Origin: a virus
Virus record (IMG/VR): IMGVR_UViG_3300049043_000117
Location: 1-64,000 of that record
Strand: one strand, 5' to 3'
Length of the DNA: 64,000 nucleotides
Positions within the stretch are counted from its first letter, which is position 1; every line of letters begins with the position of its first letter. Below the pieces are notes generated by a model. That model had not been told where the DNA came from, searched no databases, and saw nothing but the letters and a program-made list of their open reading frames with translations. Positions 42,887-54,350 of the stretch are shown piece by piece. The position numbers were made by a program, and so were the translations under genes.

Positions 42887-42887
42887 G

Positions 42888-44096
42888 ATGAAAGAATATA
42901 GTATCGGTGTAATCGGTGGAGGTTCGCTGCTGCAGCTGTATCAATTTTATCCATTTTGAATCGCTTCAAAAAGAGAAGGTCTTCCAATAAAATTGACATG
43001 CATTTACGATCCAAACATACCAACAATACAAGTTGGAGAATCAAGTAGTAGTCCAATATTAACTTTATTAATTAATGTTATCAACTTTAAGAGTTTTGGA
43101 TAATTTACCGGAAATTGATGGAACAATAAAGTATGGCGTAAAATATGTAAATTGGTCCAAAAAAGATTTTTATGTAAATCATATAGAACCTGCAATTCAT
43201 TTAAAATAGTCAGAAATTTAGTAACTGGATATTGAAAAAGTAAAAAATAATCATACAAATATATTTTCAATTTTTAATGACAATATTAAAAATTTAATAA
43301 ATGAAAAAAATAATCAAATAAGTGTACAAGGAAATAATTCAACTTATGTTTTTGATTATGTTGTAGATTGTAGAGGATTTGAAAACAATTTTTAATATCA
43401 ATTCCACAGAATATTCTAAACCCGAAGTTTCATCAGTAAATTCTGTTATTTTATTACCAGAAAATATATCAAATGCAAGTGAACTCTACACCACATCAAT
43501 AGCTGATGCATAGAAATGGTTGGATGTTTCAGATTCCACTAACAACAAGAAAAACTTCTGGATATTTGTATAATAAAGAATTGACATCGTATGATGAGGC
43601 AGTAAAAGATTTTTGTAAATTAAAAAATATAGATGAGAATATAGTCTATAATTTAAGGCATTTTTCTTGGGAAGAAAGATATAGAAAAAATCCTACTAGA
43701 ATGGAAATATATTATATTGTGGTAATAAATTATTTTTCTTTGAGCCCAGTAAGCTTTTGCATTACATTACTACGCTGTTTTAACTGATATTACTAATCTC
43801 AAGTATTAAAAGAAAATCCCAAAGAATCAAATACTATTGTTGATAACTTTTATTGTGATTCTATAAACAAAATACAAGATGTTATATCTTTAACTTACCA
43901 ATCAAATATAGAATATAAAACTGAGTTTTGGAATAATATTAAAAAAAAATCAGAAAAAAGATTAATGAACTCACAAAATTTTCGTGAATGGTGTTCAAAT
44001 ATTCAAAATTTTACACATTATTTTTCACATTCAAATGAAATGTTATTAAAGATAGTGGAAGGTATGGAGATAGACATTAATAAATTTAAAATTTAA
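42888..44096 (+). CDS. Flavin-dependent halogenase homologue 2, divergent
   Basis: About 402 residues, shorter than homologue 1. It starts MKEYSIGVIGGGSAAAVSIL (FAD-binding; Ser-Ala-Ala for Thr-Ser-Gly). IPTIQVGESSSSPI replaces the GEAT region, and GTIKYGVKYVNW near residue 80 keeps the catalytic-type lysine. NGWMFQIPLTTRKTSGYLYN is a WxWxIP variant with Phe for the second Trp. The region equivalent to EPLESTG reads FFEPSKAFALHYY, so the Glu-Ser pair seems lost. It may be a halogenase with changed chemistry, another flavin monooxygenase or a decaying copy. Indels are frequent (43,210, 43,400, 43,500, 43,730, 43,790). The start lies 1 nt after the previous stop. Confidence 0.75.
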
Positions 44097-44102
44097 AGTA
44101 AA

Positions 44103-45133
44103 ATGAATTATATAGAAATTTTTAAAGAACTATCTAATAACATAGATCAGTGGAAATGATAGTTATTTCAATCATTCAATATCTGTTTTTAATATATTAA
44201 AAAAACTAAATTTAGACGAAGATGTTTGTGCAGCCGGATTATATCATTCAATTTATGAAACGGAATTTTTCAATCCAAATATTCAAATTTCCAGACAAAA
44301 ATTAATTGAAATTATAGGTAAAAAATCTGAAGAATTGGTATTTAAATTTTGTCATATAAGAAATAGATTTGAATCAATTTTAAATAATGATTTTGAATTC
44401 AATTCTTTATATTCATAAATCACTTTGTTATATTGAATATGCAAATTTAAAAGAACAAAGTGAAAGAATTTCGGACCCTATCCTACTACAAAGATGTATC
44501 TTATTGCAAGAAAAATTAATGAATTATATTCAAAACATGAGCACTATGACTACAATTTAATTGACGAGAAAGATTTATATATTTTTGATCATTTTTTGGA
44601 TAAAAGTCATATAGAACTATTAAATCAATACTGTTATAATAGTTCCTATCAGACCAAATCATAAAAGTAATATATCTACAAATATTGATTCTCGTTTTGC
44701 GCTAATATCTCTCCGAGTGAATTTGAAAATACAAAATTAATTCCAATAATATCAAAAATATCAAAAATTTTAAAAAAACCTTTATATATTGCACATCACT
44801 ACATAAATCATTATGGACTATTAACGGGAGTAACTGAACATTGTGATAGAGATGATATTGGACAATATACAATATTGGTTTTTCCCAATAACTTTTGGGA
44901 TAGAACTTGAGGTGGAGAAATTGGATTTTATAATAAAGGAAACATTCATAATATTATAGAATATAAATCTGGAAGAATACTTGTATTTGATGCAAGAATA
45001 TCACACAAAGTTTTTCCATTAACCAGAAACTCACAGTCAGATAGATATTCTATAACTATCAAAACTTGTACCGAAGAAGGATTAAATATCTTTGGTAAAA
45101 TATTACAACCCCTACTTAAGAATAGACTCATGA
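44103..45133 (+). CDS. DUF6817-like domain fused to Fe(II)/2OG oxygenase C
   Basis: After repair about 343 residues. The N-terminal part reads MNYIEIFKELSNNI, FNILKKLNLDEDVCAAGLYH-SIYETEFF and KLIEIIGKKSEELVFKFCHI, which resembles DUF6817 (an HD-like fold with the HSxYxTxxF motif). The C-terminal part begins YIFDHFLDKSHIELLNQYCY and carries IAHHYINHYGLLTGVTEHCD (HxD in HCD-R), then GRILVFDARISHKVFPLTRN (distal His) and SDRYSITIK (Arg). The end is set by an ATGA overlap with the next gene in a corrected frame. Whether the two domains are one protein depends on the indel near 44,500. Confidence 0.6.
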
Positions 45134-45751
45134 ATGATTTTCACATAAAAGGATATATTGGAGTAAAAGAAATTGTCTCAAAAGACGTTGTTGATTTGGT
45201 TTCACAATATACCTTCTGGACGAATTATTAATTTTCAAGAAGAACTTGGAGATGAACTTCAAGTAAAAAATATGCACAGCAAATATGCAGACACTTTAAC
45301 GGAGTCGTTACACTTTACAACTACAACCAAAAATAGAATATGTTACTAAAATGGAACTTATTCCAACGTATTCTTACTATAGAATTTATAGACCAGGAAG
45401 TGTGTTAAAAAAACACGTCGATAGACCATCTTGTGAAGTATCAGCTTCAATATGTTTTAATTATTTTTACGAACATGAAACGGACACTCTAAAGTGGCCA
45501 ATATTTTTTAATGGAACTCCTTTGGTTTTGAAATCTGAAAACCTACTAGTTTATAAAGGAATGGAGGTCCCTCATTGGAGAGAAGAACTTAAAACTTCAG
45601 ATCTTTCTTTTCACATACAAGGATTTTTTCATTACGTCAATAAAAATGGTCCACATACGGACCACACTTAGATAAAAGAATGTGTATAGGAGAAAGAAAA
45701 AAATCTACTTCCAACAAATTTGAAAAATCTTATATAAGTACAATTAATTAA
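45130..45751 (+). CDS. Fe(II)/2OG oxygenase D
   Basis: About 205 residues. It begins MNDFHIKGYIGVKEIVSKDV, then HSKYADTLTESLLLQLQPKI and LIPTYSYYRIYRPGSVLKKH-VD (HxD), EVSASICFNYFYEHETDTLK and VPHWREELKTSDLSFHIQGF (distal His, Arg-containing strand). It ends near HYVNKNGPHTDHT followed, after an indel at 45,668, by LDKRMCIGERKK. This pattern is that of cyanophage 2OG oxygenases acting on small molecules or protein residues, with no assigned substrate. It is the last gene of the plus-strand operon and runs convergently towards the fibre genes. No clear terminator is seen before 45,789. Confidence 0.75.
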
Positions 45752-45788
45752 AATTTATATAAATAATGCAATCCTTGCCTATCAACTC

Positions 45789-46207
45789 TTACTCCGGATC
45801 CCATCCAATTGGATAGGTTGAAAATGGTATATTTTTTGATTTTAAATATTTTTTGCATTGTTTTTCTGCGTTAGATCCATAAAAAGTGACAAGACCTCCT
45901 TGGGATTTTGGCAAATTTACCATATAAAATTCTGCATGTGGTCTCCAGCTGCATATACTCCAGAAAATCCTCCTCCAGCCTCCAGCATTATTTGATGATT
46001 CTTCTGATATATTCCCTATCATTCCAGATGACCACTCCATAATCACTTCCCATATATCAATATCTTCTATTTGCAATTCTCTGCTCGTAATCCCATTCAC
46101 TTGTTGGGGGATAAACAGTTTGTCGTAAATCATCCAGGAAGATTCAAAATATTCAGATCCACGCTTGTCTGGATGAAAAATATGATCAGTTTCTCGAAAA
46201 GGGGCAT
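45789..46207 (-). CDS. Small unknown protein after the Gly-rich fibre gene
   Basis: About 138 residues with one indel near the start. The intact part reads MIYDKLFIPQQVNGITSREL, IDIWEVIMEWSSGMIGNIS, FWSICSWRPHAEFYMVNLPK, GGLVTFYGSNAEKQCKKYLK and ends FSTYPIGWDPE. The upstream codons MPLFRETDHIFHPDKRGSEY extend it naturally. The position after a Gly-rich fibre suggests an adhesin accessory or chaperone, but I recognise no family. Confidence 0.55.
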
Positions 46208-46213
46208 AATAAA

Positions 46214-47141
46214 TCAGCTAAATATCTTACTATACAAATACCTTGGAAATCCAGTCTCCTGCGCAGCATTACCATAATCCCAACTGCCGCAGGCCACTAC
46301 CATAAAATGTAGCATTATTAGAGCTCCGCTGCCAGGGTTGCCAGTTACCTCCACCGCCGGGGACCCGCTGCCGGTGCCGGTGGTAGATCCTCCACCTCCA
46401 CCAGCATAAGTAGTGGATGACCCACTTGTTGAAAATGTCCCTCCATTTCCTCCAGGAGCCACTTACCGATCAGCACCAGGCCAGGAATATCCGCCAGGCC
46501 ACCGCCGCGAAGCCACTGGTCAATCCCCCCGGTTTCCTTGGCCTGGAGTTCCTGATGCCTCAGTTCCTGGATAACCTTGTGGTGATCCTGGATAACCTGC
46601 ATGACCACCCCCAGAACCTCCAGGAGCACCACCGTTCATAATACCTGGACCAGTATTACCTCCATAACCTCCACCTATTGCGGTGCTTGATCCAAATACA
46701 GAGTTTGTTCCAGAAATACCTTGAGTAACTCCACCCGGTCTAAAAGGACCACCAGGGCCAATGCTTACAGGGGTCGCGCGCAAGTCCGACCGACGCATTA
46801 TAAACTATACCGCCTGCCCGCAGCGGCCGTGTCCCACTACCACCAGAACCACCGCCTGCAATTAAAAGAAGTTCTCCAACACCAGAACCAGTCGCACTAA
46901 AAGTTCCAGGAGAAGTAAAGGTATGTATTTTATAACCACCAACAGTGGTCTCAGTACCTCCTGTGGCACTAAATTTATTAATGGCACCCCATGAAGTTCC
47001 ATTATAGACTTCTATTGCTCCCGAAGTTGAGTTATATCTCAACATTCCCACACTCGGACTACCGGGTCTTTGTGCATCTGTTCCTACAGGTAATCGAAGA
47101 AAACCAGTGTCGTTAACTGTGGTATTTTTTAAAGTTGCCAG
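46214..47141 (-). CDS. Glycine-rich tail fibre/adhesin protein
   Basis: After repair about 308 residues. The N-terminal part reads MATLKNTTVNDTGFLRLPVG (start codon read as CTG here), DAQRPGSPSVGMLRYNSTSG and AIEVYNGTSWGAINK, a head typical of phage fibre proteins. TVGGYKIHTFTSPGTFS leads into a Gly/Ser-rich region (LLLIAGGGSGGSG, PGGNGGTFSTSGSSTTYAGG). The end region GFQGICIVRY resembles the VVIRY close of Gly-rich adhesin domains, which in phages form receptor-binding tips. Many indels, especially in GC-rich tracts, make the end uncertain. A late promoter box lies 26 bp upstream. Confidence 0.7.
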
Positions 47142-47166
47142 TTGATGTTATTCTCCTTTATGAATT

Positions 47167-47174
47167 TATTTATA
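47167..47174 (-). promoter_or_regulatory. T4-type late promoter box
   Basis: Exact TATAAATA, 26 bp upstream of the Gly-rich fibre start and 10 bp past the S74 fibre stop. A ribosome site AAGGAG follows at 47155-47160. Confidence 0.65.
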
Positions 47175-47183
47175 TTTAAAAAC

Positions 47184-50100
47184 TCAATTAGATAGTTTTT
47201 TGTTTATTTCAGAAATTTCATCTTTAATTTCTTTGATTGCTTCGATTATTAAAGCAACTAAGTTACCATAAGCAATAGACTTATAATCGGAAGAATCATT
47301 ATAAACAACTTCTGGTACAATTTCTTCAACCTCTTAAGCAATTAAACCAATTTTTTTATATCCATTAGATTTTAACGTGTATTCAACTCCCCTCAGGTTT
47401 AATAACTTATCGAGAGAATTCTCTAAAGATTTAATATTGTCTTTTAACCTAAAGTCGGAAGTTTCTGTAATTGAAACTGCAGTCAGTGTTGCACCAACTG
47501 ATACGTTACCAACAAATGAAGCTCTGTTACTAAGTTATATGCAGAACCATTACCAATTAAAATTGCTCCGTTTGCAGGTAATCCTGTTTGACCAGTACCA
47601 CCTCTATTAAGTGGAATCGTACCCGTATGATTCGCTGCAGATAGATAATATGCGCCCGTCTGGCCACCTAACGTTGCTGCGTTCTACGTCTCCAGTTGCA
47701 GAACTCTTAATACTTACAAGCGCCATCATCGCCAATCGCAAACGTAGACGTTTTGAACTAGCGAACACCAGTTGTAGAATGAGTATCAATAGTTGCAGCG
47801 ACTTTATTTGCAGTTAATGTAATATTCCCAAAGTGAGTTGCAAATCCAACACCAAAATTAGAACTTGAAGCAGTGATTCCAAATGGTTGAGTCGATGCAA
47901 TACCAACCGAAGTAACTACTTTTTGATAAGAAGAATTGCCACTAAGAAATGTATCAGAGTTTGCAGTACCAGAACCAAGTCTTGATGGATTAATGGTGCC
48001 GCTGATAAGTATCCTGGCAGGATCAATTTCATTACTTGCAAGTAAAGACCAGTTGGTGATGTCGCTCGATGATGTATTTACTGTATATTGATATCTTACA
48101 TTTTGTTTAGTAAATGTAATTCTACCACTTCCAGTTTCTGCAATACCTACTGCATTAAATGTGACACCACTTGCAGAAGATGTTGCGTCACTTTGGGTGA
48201 GTGTAATGTAAACGCATTTTGAGTAACGGAACCAACATAATAGAATGCTCCAGTATCAATACCAACAGGAGTATTTCCGGTAACTCTTACTGGATCTCCA
48301 GTTACAAATCCATGGTTTACAAACTGAATTGTATCTTTTGCAGTAGAAACCCCACATCTTATTAAATTATGTGTTCCAATTCCACTACCAGATAAATCTT
48401 GTCTGGAAACAAGAGCATATGTAGAATGAAGTTCAACTGAAGAAATGCCAACAGTTTTTATATAATATGATGTATTCTCAAGAATTCCAGAAACGTTTGT
48501 CCCTCCATTGATAGTGTATTTTACAACATCACCATTAACAAAAGTATGGCCAGCACCGACTACAATTCTATCATTAACGAAATCTACATTTCCACCAGTA
48601 TCAATTGTAGTAGGATCAAAACTATATGATACATCTAAATTTAATGTAGTACCTATTCCAACTGCATTTGAATCTGCAATATAATCCCGGCAATGATACA
48701 CTACCTGCAAATTTTTGACTATTGGTTAATTTTAAGTACAATCGAGTTTCAACATCGTTTACTGTAGCAGTAGAAGCACTACCTCCAGATCTTCCACCAA
48801 GAGCACTATCTATGGCAGTAAGAATATTTCCATTCGCATAATAACGACCGCCAGTTTTAATATTAACCGAAGTTACCGTTCCAGAAGTACACGAACAGTA
48901 ATTTCAGTTAGACTGATGTACCAATTCCTGTAGTGGATTGCAAGAAACATGTGTAAATTCCAGGTGTTGAATAACCAGATCCTCCAAGTGTAATTGCAGT
49001 TCTCAAGAAGAACTCCCTTAACTAATCCAGTAGTGCCATAACCAACATATGCTTGAACCGAAGTTCCAATTCCAACTCCTGTTGGCGGCGCGTTACGACA
49101 CCAATAGCAGCAGCGGCAAGAGAACTAATTACAGTATTTCCATTTGAAAATCCATAATTTGTTGTGTCGCTATCTAGAATAAGATATTGTCCAACTACAT
49201 CTTGAATAAGGACGTAAGATAAATCTGGTTCAACAACAGTATCTCCATTTCGAATATCAATTGCCGGTATTTCATTTACAAGGACTGTTCTACCATTACC
49301 AACATTGGTTCTGTTATAGTTAACAACTTTTGGTGGGATAAGATCTGCGTTAATTTGCCCAGAAGAATTGAGTTGAACAACAGGATTTGGAACAGCGTTT
49401 TGTGATACTGATTTATCAATAAATGTTCCAAGTCTATTCGAAAGGAAACTTCTAATAGCTGAATTGCGTTGGAACTCTTTTATTAAGTGGTCCACCAAGT
49501 TCGGATTCTCCCAGATTAGTGTCAGTTGAAAACTCTTCGAATAGGCAACTCCACCAGAAAGAGTTAATCGAATTGAATCAAGTTCTCCAATAGATACTTT
49601 GTTGTTAAAGACAATATTACCAGTTCTATTAAATGCAGTAATCTGACTTCCAATCTTAAAGTCTCCCAGTTCGTTAGTACCAGAAGCATAAACACGACCA
49701 CCTAATTCCGATACCTGTTCAGTAGCAGGATCAGACTTACCACCATTTTGTGGAAAGCATTGTAGTCTGTACCAGATCCAGAATATTCCCAAGTATGTGA
49801 AGATGAGTTAACAATTGAAGGTCTATGTAGATTACATTTATAAGTAACCGGCAAACTTCCAATACCCTGAATTACGTTTCCCTCAGTGGTAGAATTAACT
49901 TTAAATTCAATTGTCCTAAATGTTGTAATTCCTGCTACTTGAGTAACTCCAATCGCAATTGGAGACGCACTGTGATCTATGATATTTCCACCAGTAGTAG
50001 AGAAGAATCTTCTTGTTCCTCCAACTTGTTCTACAGAAACTATAAGTGATCTCGAAGTATTATGATATGTTAGTGCATAACCAGTTGCAGTTCCTCCCGT

Positions 50101-53100
50101 TACAGATTGTGTAATTTCTTGACCAGCATTAAATCTTGCTGTGGAACCAATACCAGCAAGAGTTAATGCTTGATAAGAGTTATGTGAAGATATAATCTCA
50201 TCTACAATAAACTCTTGGTTATTTTTTTGGAAAGTATTAATACCAGTTGAGACCGACGTTAAATCTATGGGTCTTCTAAATGAATCGTCTTCAAATAGTT
50301 TAAATGAACTTGCATTAATGTATTCAACGTAATATGTGTTACCATTCACAAGGCCACCAATTACAATTGGCGGCTCCTGCTTGTTCATTTCCAATATAAA
50401 CAACACTATCCGAATCTGCAAATGGATGTCCAGCAATGGTAATTACGTTGGTAGTAGTATTAACTCCCGTTGAGGGGTTTACTGTAGCTTCTTGTACAAG
50501 TGGTTTAAATAGACTTGTTCTGTCTATGTTACTATTATCTAAAAATCTTAAAACATATAGATCCTGATCTGTTCTACCAACACCGATAACTTTGAGAGTT
50601 TGTAATCCACCAGAAGTACCAGTAGCAGCAAATACGTCCTTTATCAAAGGAGAACGCATTTGGAGAGAATCCTGTCGCTCTAAAGCTAATAGATCCGAAG
50701 TTTGTTGCCGAGTTTGTAATTGATAGATATCCTCCAGACTGTGCAAGAGATCCATAACGGCAGAAAATCTGGAAACAGGAAACAACCTGAGAATATCCAT
50801 CATTAATTACACGCCAACCAATACCATCGAAAGAAATCATGGTAAAGGTTGCAGCAACCATTGATTTACCAAACTCTGGAATATCTCCACTGACAGGATT
50901 TTCAGTGAGAAGTTGAACTGCAGGAACGTTTGGTGAAATTACCTTATCACCATCTACAAGAATACCATTACCGCCCAAACTGGAAAGAATGGTGCAGTTC
51001 TGAATATACGGAGACTTGAAAATTTGTGGTTTACTTAATATAACTGTTCCGCCTATTCAGGAACATAATAATGTGGAATATTTGTCTTTTGTCCACGAAT
51101 CGTAAAAATATTTGTGGCAGCAACTGAAACAACACCAAAATCTCTTACCCACTTTGATGCAACTCTGGATAAAGTTGTATTTTTTGAATTGTTGGGACTT
51201 TTTGCACAGTTGGAACTTTTTTCGCAGTTCCACCACTTACATACGAATGAACAATTGTAGAAACACCGACATTGACTGTGAATGTGGTTGAGTTATCTAC
51301 ATTAGAAACTCTAAAGGTATATCCATAAGGGCTTGTTCCATCTGGGAAGATGGTTGTAGTGATGCCAGAACCACCTGGGCAAGTAAATGCAAGTCCAGTA
51401 AGGGTTACATAATCTCCTGCAACTAATCCATGTGCAGACAGCCGACGCAAGTGGCAACACCAGTTGAATTTGTATAAATGAATGTGGAAACTCCATACAG
51501 CACCATAACCAGTATAAGTATGGGCAATGGTAGAGATGCCTGCATTAAATGTGAAGGTATTTGTTGTTACTCCAGTAACTGTAAATGTATATCCATCAAC
51601 ATTAGTTGAAGTAATTGTCCCATCAGGGAAAATTGTGGTTGTTACTCCAGCACGTTGTGCAGCACAAGAGAATGGTAGATCTCTTAGAGTGATCTTATCG
51701 TCTGACTTGATAACCATGATTTTCTCTAGTCGGTAGCAGTAGAAACTCCAGTTGCGCTTGTGTAGACAAAAGTGCTAATTCCTAAATTTTGCCAACCAAC
51801 ATACGTGTGTGGAATGGTGCTGACACCACCTTGAATAGTAATAGTTTTTGCAGCAGTATTAACTCCAATAATTGGATAAATTGCTCCATAACCTTGTTCA
51901 TCTAATCCAAAATATGGGAAGATGGTTGTAGTCACTCCTGCATGTTCCGATGTACATGCAAATGGAAAGTTATAAAGGAATAGTTTTTCTCCAATAATAT
52001 AACTTCCACCATTACGTGTTCTATTTGGTGCAGAACGAAGTGTTAATGTGGAAACACCAACTACGTTATTATATCTAATACTTGCAATACCAGTTTCATC
52101 ATAACCACAAGTCCAACCAAGTCCAGGAAGTCTTACGGTATTTCCTGGATATAATTCATGATGCATTAGAAGTAGTTATTGTTGTGATTCCCGTAGATCC
52201 TTCATATACTGCTCCAATAATGTTTATAATTGAAGTTGCTGCATATCCAGTTCTATTTAAATTTGTATTAAATGGTTCGTCAAAAGAAATTGTATAGTTC
52301 CATGTGTGTTGAGGAACCTTTGAATTTGGATTAATATAGTCAGTAAAAGTTAATCCTGTAATATAGTTACCATTTCTTATTTTAAAGAAGTCTACGCCCG
52401 CATTTAATGGTCTTACAACAACATTTCTCAGAGAATCAGCAATAATATTAACATTATCATAAAGAATAATTGGGTTGTCTTCAATATAGTCACCAGATTC
52501 TACGAGAAATTGTAGCACCAGTGTTAAAGTAGAATCCTAAAAATGACGTCCATTTGAGCTGCTTTTTTAATACTTTGTACAGGAAGAGTTCTACCATCAT
52601 TATTGTCATTACCGAGCAGCTCGGGAGACTCTTACAATTACTCTAGAACCAGTGCCTCCACCAGTACTAAATCCAAGATTTCCATTACCATCTGTAGTTA
52701 TAACTTGTCCGTTTAATCCATCTTGCGTTGGATATTTTAATCCATTTATTGTAGCAATTCCTGTTACTCTTAAATTTTCATTAATAATATTTTTTAGCTA
52801 CTAGAGTTGTTTGATTTGCAGGAATTCTTCTTACGGAAACTGCAGTTGAATTGGGAATAGTTCCTTGATATGTTGAAGAAACTCCGATAGTTAAAGAACT
52901 TACTGTATTAGTAACTGTAGAAATACTTACACTTGTATTCTGCGGAATTTGAACAGTCAGAGTAGAACGCATATCCAATTAAAACCGCATCATAAACTAA
53001 AAATGTAGGTCTAGAAATATTAACTGATGTATTAATTGGTAAAACTGTTCCAATTCCGCTGGAAAGAGTTATGGAATCTTTACCAAATCTAACAGTGCCA

Positions 53101-54307
53101 ATAGAAACTGTTGTTCCAGAATTAATGCTATCTGCAGGCGAACGTTTACAACAACAGAATTAGTATTTACTTCCAGAAATACGGGAATTATTAAAAATGT
53201 AGTAACTCCGTAAGCTGTGTACAAGCTCACTGGAATGAAAACCGAGTTACCAACAGAAACGTTGGTAACAGAATTTAATGGGACAATTGTAGTCTGCAGA
53301 GGAAACAATAGTTGATGTATTTGCTGTTAAAATACCAACATTGTATCCGTCAACAGTTGTTGTACCAACCAATTAAGTTGATCTATTATACAGTCAATAC
53401 GGATAATGAATCTCCTGGCAGAAACATTTGCAGTTGACGCTACTCTATAATAGTGTCACTAATTGATGTAACTCTTTGAATTGTTGTTGTTAAAACGGAA
53501 TTATTAACTAATGGTCCAGATACAGTAGTAAATCCAACAATTGGAGTTTTATTTGTCGATAAAACAGAAACAGTATATGATATAGAATTTCCAACAGAAA
53601 CTCCACTGATGCTTGAGAGAACAATTATAGTAGATCCTATGGATACCGTTGTAGCGATTGTTGGACTTAAAATAGTAAGATCAATTGGAGATGTTGATGT
53701 AGTCGTTCAAGGCCGAGATTGCTGAAGCCGTTCATACTGTAAGTTCCGATACTTACAAAATCTCCGGCTTTAAACGGCAAGAGTTGATAAAACAGGAATT
53801 ATAGTTGAACCTGTAGACACAGTTCCTACTGTTGTTGTATATTGAGACTAAATGTTGTTACTCCAAATCCAGTAATGTCTAATTTATTTACAACTAACGT
53901 TGGGGCTTGTAAAAGTTCTGTGGCTGACAATCTAGTTGCACTAATAATTCCAGTACTACCAGAAACCGTAATAGCAGAACCAACTCTAACTATATCATTT
54001 GATCCATCAAAAGTTATAGTGCCTTGTCCTACAGATAATATTCCTGTAACTCTAGCATTTCCAACAAAAAGAGAATCGCCAACTACATGTAACGGTTTTT
54101 GTGCATTTGTAGTTCCAATCCCGATTGCAAGTTTGTTAGTTATTGTTTGTGCAGCACCAACACCAACTAAGTAATTTCCTCCTGATGTAGAACCATCATG
54201 AACAACCGCAACTTTAAGGTCTGTATCTACTGTTACTTCTGCTAAAGCGCCGTAAAACCTGAATGTCTAGTTGTTGTACCTCTTCTTAACTGTACCTGCT
54301 TAGTCAT
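47184..54307 (-). CDS. Giant tail fibre with C-terminal S74 chaperone domain
   Basis: Frames join into about 2,370 residues. The N-terminus MTKQVQLRRGTTTRHSGFTG and AEVTVDTDLKVAVVHDGST matches the Mtd-like fibre N-terminal domain. The middle is a series of beta-rich units (VGVSTIVHSYVSGGTA, TTIFPDGTSPYGYTFRV). The last ~90 residues, DFRLKDNIKSLENSLDKLL, GVEYTLKSNGYKKIGLIA and SDYKSIAYGNLVALIIEAIK, are an intramolecular chaperone (peptidase S74), which normally cuts itself off after trimer folding. The site GLIA-stop-EVEEIVPEV has TAA where most relatives have Gln. Dozens of indels make the exact length uncertain. A late promoter box lies 34 bp upstream. Confidence 0.85.
51180..51960 (-). repeat. 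Internal modules of the S74 fibre
   Basis: Related units of about 85-105 residues recur near 51,180-51,400, 51,420-51,700 and 51,720-51,960. Each carries a loop reading GVTTTIFPDGT or GITTTIFPDGT and a strand VSTIxHTY. They match tandem beta modules of cyanophage fibres and are the result of in-frame duplication. Confidence 0.7.
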
Positions 54308-54340
54308 GGAAATACTTAATGACGGTTTACCTTCTTCATT

Positions 54341-54348
54341 TATTTATA
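54341..54348 (-). promoter_or_regulatory. T4-type late promoter box
   Basis: Exact TATAAATA, 34 bp upstream of the giant S74 fibre start. Confidence 0.65.
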
Positions 54349-54350
54349 CT

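Noticed and set aside
45758-45765. Plus-strand TATAAATA after the oxygenase operon
   Set aside because: No plus-strand gene follows it, so it is probably a chance match in AT-rich DNA.
51180-51960. Regularly spaced repeats, considered as a CRISPR array
   Set aside because: Units are long, translate to protein modules and differ in length. No short exact repeats with unique spacers.
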